Shown here: positions 15,140 through 22,936 of the stretch, piece after piece
Position numbering within the stretch: position 1 is the stretch's first letter
How the letters are laid out: each line of letters begins with the position of its first letter
Assembly: GCA_964424105.1 (NCBI GenBank)
Contig: CAYRHJ010000036.1
Span: 62,001 to 126,000, forward strand
Reading direction: 5' to 3'
Length of the DNA: 64,000 bases
Source of the DNA: CAYRHJ01 sp964424105
Lineage (GTDB): Bacteria; Planctomycetota; Phycisphaerae; UBA1845
Notes under the pieces: model-generated
What the model saw: only the letters and a program-made list of their open reading frames with translations
What the model was told of the DNA's origin: nothing
Databases searched by the model: none
Program-made: the position numbers and the translations under genes

Positions 15140-15876
15140 CCATGACCTGTGCGCCGGGGAACATGGTTGACGCGAAACTCTCCCACGCCGTCGTGTTTGA
15201 CCTGGATGACACGCTTTATCCCGAACGGCAGTTCGCGGAATCCGGCTTTCGTGCCGTTGCGCAAGCCTTTCAAGATCAGCTCGGCCCTCCGGCGGATGCG
15301 TTGGCCCGAATGTTAGTCCTCTTCGATTCACCCAATCGCGCTCGCGTCTTCAACGCGTTGCTTGAACCATTGAATCAGTCTGACGCGGACAAGCTTGTAC
15401 CAGCCATGATCTACGTCTATCGCCACCATGCCCCCTCCATCACGCTCCACCCGGACGCGGATCGCGCCATCACGCGATTGCAGGGTCAATACAAGATAGG
15501 CCTGATCACCGACGGATTCACCCACGTCCAACATCGCAAGATTGACGCCCTTTGCCTGCGCGGTCGGTTGGACGAAATCATCGTGACGGACGATCTGGGG
15601 GGCAGTGAATTCCGAAAGCCGCACCCGCGTGCCTACGAGGAGATGGCCCGCCGACTCAACGTGCCCCACGCCCAGTGCACTTACGTCGCCGACAACCTTT
15701 CCAAGGATTTCATCGCCCCAAACGCCCTGGGTTGGCAAACGGTCTTCATCCGCCGCCCCGCGGCCCTCTATGTCGCATCTCAGGCGGCACCTGACGGACG
15801 ACCCGAACACGTGATCGACTCGCTTGACGAACTGTCATCGATCGTCAACCGGCGACGCAAGCACGGTCTGCTATAA
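15136..15876 (+). CDS. HAD-superfamily hydrolase
   Basis: 246 residues. Motif I VVFDLDDTLYPE with nucleophile and acid Asp, motif II LITDG, motif III lysine in SEFRKPHPRAYEE and motif IV VADNLSKDFIAPNALGW. A small-molecule phosphatase of subfamily IA. It overlaps the ATP-grasp gene by four bases, so they are made together and probably act in one pathway. Substrate not deducible. Confidence 0.88.
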   Translation: MTMTCAPGNMVDAKLSHAVVFDLDDTLYPERQFAESGFRAVAQAFQDQLGPPADALARMLVLFDSPNRARVFNALLEPLNQSDADKLVPAMIYVYRHHAPSITLHPDADRAITRLQGQYKIGLITDGFTHVQHRKIDALCLRGRLDEIIVTDDLGGSEFRKPHPRAYEEMARRLNVPHAQCTYVADNLSKDFIAPNALGWQTVFIRRPAALYVASQAAPDGRPEHVIDSLDELSSIVNRRRKHGLL

Positions 15877-15883
15877 TCCGCTC

Positions 15884-16180
15884 GTGTTGTTAATTGAGGA
15901 AAAAGACGGCTACCTGCTGCTGCCCGTCAAGGTCGTGCCCGGCGCTTCCAGAACGCGATCGATGGGTGTGCTGGATGGTCGATTGAAGGTCGCCGTCGCC
16001 GCGCCGCCGGAAAAAGGAAAAGCCAACGCCGAACTGACCGCCTTTATCGCCAAGCAATTGGGCATCCCCAAGCGTAATGTCACGGTCGCCCGAGGCCAAT
16101 CAACCGCCATCAAAATACTGCGTATCGAGGACGTCCATCGAAGCGTCTTGATCAAGCGGTTTTGCGACGCTATTGAATAA
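15884..16180 (+). CDS. DUF167 (YggU-type) protein
   Basis: 98 residues with the family signature VKVVPGASRTRSMGVLDGRL, VAAPPEKGKANAELTAFIAK and RNVTVARGQSTAIKIL. Conserved but of unknown function. The GTG at 15884 is preferred because the homology starts at LLIEEKDG; the frame extends 60 nt upstream into the HAD gene. A TATAAT lies at 15872 but without a fitting -35. Confidence 0.85.
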   Translation: MLLIEEKDGYLLLPVKVVPGASRTRSMGVLDGRLKVAVAAPPEKGKANAELTAFIAKQLGIPKRNVTVARGQSTAIKILRIEDVHRSVLIKRFCDAIE

Positions 16181-16264
16181 ACAATTCCAGCCGATCGCGC
16201 TGTTACTACTCGGAACATGAACCATTGAACATCCAGCAACGGGCCACGCCCGTCTACGCGCTGG

Positions 16265-16284
16265 ATTCCGGCTTGCGCCGGAAT
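16265..16284. repeat. ATTCCGGC-N4-GCCGGAAT palindrome
   Basis: Perfect eight-base arms around TTGC. The same palindrome is at 21587-21606 and a shorter one at 21633-21648. The 167-bp gap it lies in, between two convergent genes, has no other feature; the hairpin is not followed by a T run. Confidence 0.7.
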
Positions 16285-16347
16285 GACGATGTCCACTATT
16301 CGCTGCTCTCGGTAGCAAAAGGTTGTTGTGTCTCGCGTTTGAAGACT

Positions 16348-18669
16348 CTACCCCGCCAGGCGGAGGACGTCGTTGAAGGTGACGAACAGGAACGCTGCAC
16401 CGATCAGCACCAGGCCTATCATCTGCGTGACGACCTGCACCTTCAGGCTGACCGGGGAACCTTTGATTTTTTCGATGATCAGAAAGACCATCAAGCCGCC
16501 GTCCATGATGGGCAAGGGCAGGAAGTTAATGACGGCGAGGTTGGCTGAAATGATGGCCAGGAAAAACAGCAGCCGCGTGAAACTCGCCCGTGCGGCGTCG
16601 CTGCCCAGCTTGACGATTCCGACGGGGCCTGACATGTTCTCCGCCCCCACGCTTCGCGAGACGATCATGCGCTCCAACATGGTGTAGACTTGCAATACAA
16701 AATAGACCGTCTTGTCGATGCCGATGCGCAGGGCGTCGACCGGGCCGGTGGCTTTAAGCATCTGCATACGCATTTCGAAGAACACGTTCGGCGCATACTT
16801 GATGCGGGCGACCCAGGGATCGACGTTTTCGGGCGTGATGGTGACGTCGGCTTCTTTTTCCGGCCCGTTCAACTCGGCTTGATATCGGACCGTCACGGTG
16901 GTGGGTTGACCGCCGTTTTGTTCCAGCCGCTTTTGCAGCAGGCGGAACAACCCGTAGGAGAAACCGGCGGATATTTTCAATCGTCGCTTTGGTCCGTCCA
17001 CGGTGACGAACCGCTCATTGTCGATGGAGATGATGTTGGCCAGCGAGTTCAAGCCAAGCATGGTGTATAGGGACTCGGGTACGGCCAGCGTGGTTGAACG
17101 CGGTTGCCCTTTCGCGTCCGTGTAATCGATGGATACACTTTGACCGGCAAGCAGGCGAAACCGTTCAGCCAGTTCATGCCAGAGCGCGACCGGTGAACCG
17201 TTCACAGCGAGAATCCGATCGCCCTTCCGAATCCCCGCGGTATGGGCGGGCGTCACTCGACCGTGAACCTGCTCCAGCGTGCCAGACACCCGCATGTCAT
17301 CGTCGGCGAAGGCTGACAACCCGAAACCGACGTAGGGATGCTGTCCTTTCTTCTTGATCTTGGGTAGCACTTCCAACCACACGGGTTTGGCTTGACCGGC
17401 CCGTTCGACGCGAACGGGGAAACTTTGAACGTCACGGCCGGTCCACTCTCGATACCAACGACTTCGCCACGTCTCCGTTTCCGAAATTGACTTGGCGCTG
17501 CCGCGAATGACTTCCGTTATCTGCCGCTGCGTCGGATATTTATGCGGCCCCCATTTCGTGATCACGTCGTTCTCGCGAATTCCGCCCAGCGCAGCCGGTC
17601 CGGTTGAATCAAGACCACTGACACGCACCAGGGGCAGCAGGCCGAGGAGACTGCGCGTATCCTGGTCCTCGAACGGATCGGCTGGGTCGATGAACATGTC
17701 ATTGAACACCATGACCTCTTCGATTCGCTTGGCGTCGGCGTCGGCGTCGCCGTCGGCGTTTGGTGATTTCGAGTTTGGCCGCTCGACCGCGACGCGAACC
17801 GGAGAACCGTCCGCGGAGCGCAGGAAACGCTCGATCCCGCTTTTCAGTTCATCGTCGGATACCACTCGCCCATCGATTCCCACAACGGTGTCGCCCGGTT
17901 GCAGGTGGCTGGGATTGCTCTCGTCAAATCGGTGCCCGAACGTCGCGACGACGGTGTTGGCGGTGGCGGGCGTGATGCCGATGTACAGCAAATCCTGCTG
18001 CTGACTGGGTTCGGGCATGATGGAAAGCGATTCGATTTTTCCGTTGCGATCGACCTCAAATTCGATGGGCGTATGGGGATCCGCCAGAATGACGGCCACC
18101 TTGATCTCGTTGTATTCGCGAATGGTTTCGCCGTTGATGCGAACGATGGTGTCGCCCGGCAGCACGCCCGCCCGGGCCGCGGGCGACTCAGGAATGACTT
18201 GGCCGACCGTCGTAACGTATTCCTCCTGCCCCCGCATGAATACGACAACGAACAGCATCGCCGCGAAAATAATGTTCATGACTACGCCGGCGGAAACGAT
18301 CACCATCCGCTTGCCAACCGGCTTGTTGGTGAACGCGCGGGGATCGTCCTTGACCTTCCACTCGTTTTCCTTGTCATCAAAATCCTCTTGTCCGAGCATC
18401 TTGACGTAACCGCCCAGCGGCAGAATGTTGAACGAATAGCGTGTCTCGCCCCAGGTGAACCCGACCAACTCGCGGAAAAAACCGATGGCGAATCGCTCCA
18501 CTCGAACGCCCGCCCATTTCGCCGCCAGAAAGTGACCCAACTCGTGGACGAAAATGACCGCACTGAAACCCAAGAATATCAGAAGATAGGGCCAGATTCC
18601 GTTCCAAAGCGCCAGGGGGCTGAAAACGGCCAATAGATCGGTGGTTGAGGAACTTAACATATCGTGCAT
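16348..18669 (-). CDS. rseP: RseP-type site-2 protease with four PDZ-like domains
   Basis: Zinc intramembrane protease of family M50. First helix carries VIFVHELGHFLAAKWAG (HExxH), the C-terminal helix NFLPLPIMDGGLMVFL supplies the third ligand. Between them are four PDZ-like regions, about residues 145-225 (PAARAGVLPGDTIVRING), 235-305 (LQPGDTVVGIDG), 345-400 (PAALGGIRENDVITKW) and 475-540 (TAGIRKGDRILAVNG). Escherichia coli RseP has two and about 450 residues, against 773 here. It is upstream-coupled to dxr, the classic dxr-rseP arrangement, with a 16-nt overlap. Confidence 0.92.
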   Translation of the reverse strand: MHDMLSSSTTDLLAVFSPLALWNGIWPYLLIFLGFSAVIFVHELGHFLAAKWAGVRVERFAIGFFRELVGFTWGETRYSFNILPLGGYVKMLGQEDFDDKENEWKVKDDPRAFTNKPVGKRMVIVSAGVVMNIIFAAMLFVVVFMRGQEEYVTTVGQVIPESPAARAGVLPGDTIVRINGETIREYNEIKVAVILADPHTPIEFEVDRNGKIESLSIMPEPSQQQDLLYIGITPATANTVVATFGHRFDESNPSHLQPGDTVVGIDGRVVSDDELKSGIERFLRSADGSPVRVAVERPNSKSPNADGDADADAKRIEEVMVFNDMFIDPADPFEDQDTRSLLGLLPLVRVSGLDSTGPAALGGIRENDVITKWGPHKYPTQRQITEVIRGSAKSISETETWRSRWYREWTGRDVQSFPVRVERAGQAKPVWLEVLPKIKKKGQHPYVGFGLSAFADDDMRVSGTLEQVHGRVTPAHTAGIRKGDRILAVNGSPVALWHELAERFRLLAGQSVSIDYTDAKGQPRSTTLAVPESLYTMLGLNSLANIISIDNERFVTVDGPKRRLKISAGFSYGLFRLLQKRLEQNGGQPTTVTVRYQAELNGPEKEADVTITPENVDPWVARIKYAPNVFFEMRMQMLKATGPVDALRIGIDKTVYFVLQVYTMLERMIVSRSVGAENMSGPVGIVKLGSDAARASFTRLLFFLAIISANLAVINFLPLPIMDGGLMVFLIIEKIKGSPVSLKVQVVTQMIGLVLIGAAFLFVTFNDVLRLAG

Positions 18670-19811
18670 CGCATCACTTCATCTCGCGCCCAGTGGTCGG
18701 CTTCCATCAACTCCGCCAGCGTGGGTTCGGGATTCCATTGGTGATTTTCCAACGCCCGCTCCGTCACGCGCGTAATGTCGTTAAACCCAATCGCACCGTC
18801 TCGAAACAATTGTACCGCCGACTCGTTGGCGGCGTTGAGCACGGCGCCCAACGTCCCGCCGCGAGCGGCCACCTCGTGCCCCAGGCGCAACGCGGGAAAC
18901 CGCTCCGCATCCGGTTCGTAAAAATGCAACCGTTCGATGGCTGTCAGATCAAGCCGCGATGACGGACATCGCATTCGGGCGGGATAGGTCAGCGCATATT
19001 GAATCGGTGTTCGCATATCCGGCGAGCCCAATTGGGCCACCATGGAACCATCGAGAAATTCGACGAGCGAATGAACCACAGATTCCGGATGAACCATAAC
19101 GCCGATCTGATCGTGGTTCAGTCCGAAAAGCCAGCGCGCTTCGACGATCTCCAGGGCTTTGTTCATCATCGTGGCTGAATCAATGCTGATTTTCGGACCC
19201 ATGTCCCAGGTGGGGTGGTTGAGGGCGTCGCTGACCGTTGCCCCCTCCATCCGCTCCATGGACCAATTCCAGAAAGGCCCGCCCGAGGCCGTCAGAATGA
19301 TTCGCCGGACGTCGCACGTGCGTCCCGCGTGCATCGCTTGAAAGACCGCCGAATGCTCGCTGTCGACGGGGATCAACTGCGCTCCGGTCTGACAAGCCAA
19401 TGGAGCCAGGACGGCCCCGGCGGCAACCAATGTTTCCTTATTGGCAATCGCGATGCGTTTGCCACGCTCCACCGCCCGCAGCGTCGCCGGCAAGGCTGCA
19501 TTCCCCACCACGCCGACGATGACGCAATCAAAGTCGCTCTGGTCCACCAATTGCAAAAGTGCGTCAGGACCGGATAACACTTTCGTATGCCCGCGGACCG
19601 CGGTGGAAAACTCGTCCGTGTGCTCATCGCTGGTAATGGCGGTGTATTCGGGCCCCCAGATCATGACCTGGTTGGCCAATTCCTTCCACCGAGACCCGCC
19701 CGACAAACCCGCGACGATGAACTGATCGCGGAGGTCCGCAAGAACTTCCAGACTGTTCCGACCGATGGACCCGGTGGAACCCAATATCAAGACGCGCTGC
19801 CGTTTCATCAT
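18654..19811 (-). CDS. dxr: 1-deoxy-D-xylulose 5-phosphate reductoisomerase
   Basis: Second step of the MEP isoprenoid pathway. NADPH-binding start RVLILGSTGSIGRNSLEVL, active-site region PVDSEHSAVFQ, ILTASGGPFWNW, HPTWDMGPKISIDSATMMNK and HPESVVHSLVEF are all in place. About 385 residues, normal. Start at 19811 is taken because similarity begins immediately after; an upstream start would add eight residues. Confidence 0.96.
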   Translation of the reverse strand: MMKRQRVLILGSTGSIGRNSLEVLADLRDQFIVAGLSGGSRWKELANQVMIWGPEYTAITSDEHTDEFSTAVRGHTKVLSGPDALLQLVDQSDFDCVIVGVVGNAALPATLRAVERGKRIAIANKETLVAAGAVLAPLACQTGAQLIPVDSEHSAVFQAMHAGRTCDVRRIILTASGGPFWNWSMERMEGATVSDALNHPTWDMGPKISIDSATMMNKALEIVEARWLFGLNHDQIGVMVHPESVVHSLVEFLDGSMVAQLGSPDMRTPIQYALTYPARMRCPSSRLDLTAIERLHFYEPDAERFPALRLGHEVAARGGTLGAVLNAANESAVQLFRDGAIGFNDITRVTERALENHQWNPEPTLAELMEADHWARDEVMRCTIC

Positions 19812-19973
19812 CGTCCCGTCTTCAGGATCATTCACGCATTCGAGTTTACGATGGCCCTATTTTGGGGATTATCGAAACTTTCAAGTTTCGCATGTTAGAC
19901 CCCCTCGTGGAATTGCTCAAGCCGGCATCGACCGACGGCGGCTCGATTCTGGTGGTTGTTGCCCTACAATGCA

Positions 19974-20002
19974 TTGCCGTGGGCAGGGAAAACTTATATA
20001 AT
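19974..20002 (+). promoter_or_regulatory. Candidate sigma-70-type promoter for the Nudix gene
   Basis: TTGCCG (19974-19979), a 17-base spacer and a perfect TATAAT (19997-20002). It lies in the 238-bp divergent gap between dxr and the Nudix gene and would give a leader of about 40 nt. One of the best promoter matches in the window. Confidence 0.55.
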
Positions 20003-20049
20003 CCAACCAAATCGACTCGGAACTTCGAATCCTGCCAAAAGACAATTTC

Positions 20050-20580
20050 ATGCTGGAAACACGTCTTCAAACGCGGCTCTTCAGCGTGGAGCGACGCACG
20101 TACACGGATCGGACCGGCCGGTCCTTGCAGCGCGACATCATCGTACACCCCGGCGCGGTGGTCATTATCCCTAGAATTGACGTCGATCGCATCGTTATGA
20201 TTCGAAATGAGCGTTTTGCAGCCGGACAAGTCCTGCTGGAACTGCCCGCCGGAACGCTGGAACCGCCGGAAGAACCGATCCAAACGGCAGCGCGGGAATT
20301 GGAGGAGGAGACCGGCTACCGTGCCGGTCATCTTGAACCGTTCATTGAATTTTTTACAACTCCAGGAATATGCACGGAACTGATGCGCTGTTTTGTTGCC
20401 ACGGAATTAACGGCTGTTCCGCAGCGTCTAGAACCCGACGAGAATATCAGTGTTGAATTGATGGAAATGTCGAAATTGAGAAGCGCTCTGACCGATGGTT
20501 CCATCCGCGATGGAAAAACGCTGGCGTCGTTGGGGGCGTATTTCACGCGGGGCGAATGGACCGTTAAACAGGGTACGTAA
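20050..20580 (+). CDS. Nudix hydrolase, ADP-ribose pyrophosphatase type
   Basis: 176 residues with a complete Nudix box, G-TLEPP-E-EPIQTAA-RELEEETGY, preceded by VVIIPRIDVDRIVMIRNER and LLELPAGTLE, the pattern of ADP-ribose/sugar-nucleotide pyrophosphatases. Likely cytoplasmic clean-up of ADP-ribose or related nucleotides. Preceded by a good promoter and followed after 24 nt by the rhomboid gene. Confidence 0.88.
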   Translation: MLETRLQTRLFSVERRTYTDRTGRSLQRDIIVHPGAVVIIPRIDVDRIVMIRNERFAAGQVLLELPAGTLEPPEEPIQTAARELEEETGYRAGHLEPFIEFFTTPGICTELMRCFVATELTAVPQRLEPDENISVELMEMSKLRSALTDGSIRDGKTLASLGAYFTRGEWTVKQGT

Positions 20581-20604
20581 TTTCCGCTTGATGAAAAGGT
20601 AAAC

Positions 20605-21531
20605 ATGGGTTGGCAAGATCGGGATTATGCGAAGGAGACGGTATACCGCGGCGGGGGTGGCTTCGGATTCGGCGGGCGATTACTCGGTTCGCGGTCCGTG
20701 TCTATCCTATTGATCTGGATTAACGCAGCCGTCTACATCGTCTGCGCGTTGACGGCTGGACCCCGCGCTCCGATTTCTGCTAGTCCGTTGTTCCAGTATG
20801 GGGCGATGGAAAGCAGCTTGGTACTGAACGGGCAGGTCTGGCGGCTGTTCACCAGCGATTATCTCCATTGGAGTTTCGGGCACATATTCATGAATATGCT
20901 GGGGTTGTATTTCCTCGGACCGGCCATCGAACGCGTCTGGGGCTCGCGAAAATTCTTCGCTGTGTATGCCGCTGCCGGCATTTTGGGCAGTCTGTTTTAC
21001 CTCATCCTTTCCAGGCTTGAATGGGTGCATTCGGGGGTAGCGGCTGGGGCATCCGGTTGTGTATTGGGCTTGCTGGGCGTGGCGGCTGTGCTCTTCCCAA
21101 AAGCGGAGGTGTACATTTATTTCCTTTTTCCGGTCAAGATTCGCGTGGTGGCGGTCGTTTTCGCAGTCGCGTACACGCTCAACATCTGGCAAAACGGTGT
21201 CAACGCCGGCGGCGACGCCTGCCACCTGGCCGGCTTGGGCTTTGGCGTGTGGTACGCCTTGCAAGGCGATCGCTGGTGGGAACTAAAAGGGCGACGCCTG
21301 TTGTCGGCCCCTTTTCGCGGGCGGTCGTCGTCGAAGCCTGGACCGCCCTTGGGTTTTCGCGAGCGCATGCGTCAACGGAAGGACGACGCCCGCAATGTCG
21401 ATCAATTACTCGCCAAGGTCCGATCAGAAGGGATCACGTCGTTGACGGAATCGGAACGACGGATCCTCCATCAAGCCACGGAGCGTCAACGGGCCGATGA
21501 AGAGCACATCGAGCGGGGCCACCTCGGATGA
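20605..21531 (+). CDS. Rhomboid family intramembrane serine protease
   Basis: 308 residues, six hydrophobic helices. Active Ser in GASGCVLGLLG and His in GGDACHLAGLGFGVWYAL; loop-1/helix-2 signature HWSFGHIFMNMLGLYFLG. After the last helix comes a cytoplasmic tail with the segment DQLLAKVRSEGITSLTESER, matching the tail of the M50 protease encoded 137 bp downstream. The start has AAAGGT nine bases before the ATG. Confidence 0.9.
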   Translation: MGWQDRDYAKETVYRGGGGFGFGGRLLGSRSVSILLIWINAAVYIVCALTAGPRAPISASPLFQYGAMESSLVLNGQVWRLFTSDYLHWSFGHIFMNMLGLYFLGPAIERVWGSRKFFAVYAAAGILGSLFYLILSRLEWVHSGVAAGASGCVLGLLGVAAVLFPKAEVYIYFLFPVKIRVVAVVFAVAYTLNIWQNGVNAGGDACHLAGLGFGVWYALQGDRWWELKGRRLLSAPFRGRSSSKPGPPLGFRERMRQRKDDARNVDQLLAKVRSEGITSLTESERRILHQATERQRADEEHIERGHLG

Positions 21532-21586
21532 CGCGTCGAGCCGTTCCATGCGTGACCGGTTTTATTGAATTTGGACCTTGGCCGAC

Positions 21587-21648
21587 ATTCCGGCGCAGGC
21601 CGGAATCTTGGCCCCTGCTCGCCGCCTTGGACTCCGGCTTTCGCCGGA
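21587..21648. repeat. Pair of CCGGC palindromes
   Basis: ATTCCGGC-GCAG-GCCGGAAT (21587-21606) and TCCGGC-TTTC-GCCGGA (21633-21648), both related to the repeat at 16265. They occupy most of the gap between the rhomboid and the M50 protease gene. Confidence 0.7.
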
Positions 21649-21667
21649 TTGACGTGGCCAATAATCT

Positions 21668-22693
21668 ATGACAGGACAATTGGACAACCCCATCAACTGG
21701 TCGTTTCGCGTTGGCCGCATTGCCGGCATCACGATTCGATTGCACCTGTTATTCCTCCTCGGCGGGTTGGTGCTGATCGCCCATTCCGTCGGTGACGGCG
21801 GGGGATGGCGGGGCCTGGTTTATGGGTGCGGCCAGATGGCTCTGCTCTTCATTATCGTATTGGCCCATGAATTCGGACACTGCTTCGGCGCACGTTATGT
21901 CGGCGGCGAGGCGGACGAGATTCTGCTTTGGCCGTTGGGCGGACTCGCTTACACGAATCCCCCGCACAAGCCGCGAGCACACCTTATCACCGTTCTGGCC
22001 GGTCCGCTGGTGAACGTCGCGTTCCTCATCATCACGTCGGCGGTTCTGATAGGCTGGAAAGGCTCGATAAACGCGCTTCCGTGGAATCCGTTCGCTCCAT
22101 TTGAAACGGCGTTGTCGATCACGTCCGCGTGGCAGGAATGGCTGGTCATTTTCTTCACACTCAATCTCATCATCCTGCTGTTTAATCTCGCGCCGGTCTT
22201 TCCTTTCGACGGTGGTCGGATTCTGCAATGTGTCTTGTGGAAACGCAAAGGCTTCGCGGCTGCGACGCTGATCGCCACCGGCGTGGGAATGATCGGGGCC
22301 ATCGTAATCGGCGTTTTGGGGCTGTTTACACAGCAAGTGCTCTTTTTCGCCATCGCGTTCTTTGGGTACTTCACTTGTTGGCATCAACGGCAGGTGCTCA
22401 AATCCGGTATGTATGAAACGGACAACCCCTTCGGTTACGACTTCTCGCGGGGGTATGCGTCGTTGGATCAAGGCCATGAGGTTGAAACCGCAAGCCGCCC
22501 GTCCCTGCTCCAGCGATGGCGCATTCGGCGGGCCATCGCCCGGGAGCAGCGCGAAGTACGAGAACGCGAAGAACTACGCCGACGCATCGATCTTATTCTG
22601 GATAAGGTTCATCAGCACGGCCTGACATCGCTGACGCCCAAGGAACGCCGATTGCTCGAAGCGGAAACCAATCGCCATCGAATGAGCCCCTAG
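21668..22693 (+). CDS. Site-2 protease (M50) family membrane protein
   Basis: 341 residues without PDZ domain. Zinc motif IVLAHEFGHCFGARYVGGEAD, then LLWPLGGLAY and AGPLVNVAF, and second motif LAPVFPFDGGRILQ (Asp ligand). The ending DKVHQHGLTSLTPKERRLLEA parallels the tail of the adjacent rhomboid. The two proteases may be controlled by, or tethered to, the same partner through this tail. The substrate is unknown. Confidence 0.88.
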   Translation: MTGQLDNPINWSFRVGRIAGITIRLHLLFLLGGLVLIAHSVGDGGGWRGLVYGCGQMALLFIIVLAHEFGHCFGARYVGGEADEILLWPLGGLAYTNPPHKPRAHLITVLAGPLVNVAFLIITSAVLIGWKGSINALPWNPFAPFETALSITSAWQEWLVIFFTLNLIILLFNLAPVFPFDGGRILQCVLWKRKGFAAATLIATGVGMIGAIVIGVLGLFTQQVLFFAIAFFGYFTCWHQRQVLKSGMYETDNPFGYDFSRGYASLDQGHEVETASRPSLLQRWRIRRAIAREQREVREREELRRRIDLILDKVHQHGLTSLTPKERRLLEAETNRHRMSP

Positions 22694-22707
22694 CAACCCG
22701 CAGTTTT

Positions 22708-22727
22708 CCCGGCCTTGAAAGGCCGGG
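22708..22727. repeat. Hairpin after the M50 gene
   Basis: CCCGGCCTT-GA-AAGGCCGGG, nine-base perfect arms, 15 bases after the M50 stop. No T run follows on either strand, so it is not a classic terminator, though it could slow RNA decay. Confidence 0.5.
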
Positions 22728-22759
22728 TGCCATAAACCGCCGGGCCGGAGGTGAAGTCG

Positions 22760-22936
22760 ATGAGCGTTGCAACCATCCAACCGAAAATGTTCGCAGAACT
22801 CTGTAGGACAGGCGAGAAGATCGAGCTGATCGACCGCCGAAGTGGAATCCGACGGGTGAATCCGTTTGCGGGGGAAAGGTCATTTTGCATCAGCCAATAT
22901 CAACTTCCGCATGGTGCTCCTGTCGATCGTCGATGA
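22760..22936 (+). pseudogene. Rhodanese-domain start fragment
   Basis: A good GGAGGTG lies six bases before an ATG that opens MSVATIQPKMFAELCRTG then EKIELIDRRSG, which matches the first 30 residues of single-domain rhodanese proteins (…FAELCxxGxxIxLIDVR). After that the similarity ends and the frame runs 28 more codons into the end of ndvB on the other strand. The catalytic Cys loop is missing, so this is a remnant. Confidence 0.5.

Noticed and set aside
15872..15877. TATAAT before the DUF167 gene as a promoter
   Set aside because: No -35-like hexamer at 15-19 bases; it lies over the end of the HAD gene.
22708..22727. Possible Rho-independent terminator after the M50 protease or ndvB
   Set aside because: The stem is perfect but neither strand has a following T run.
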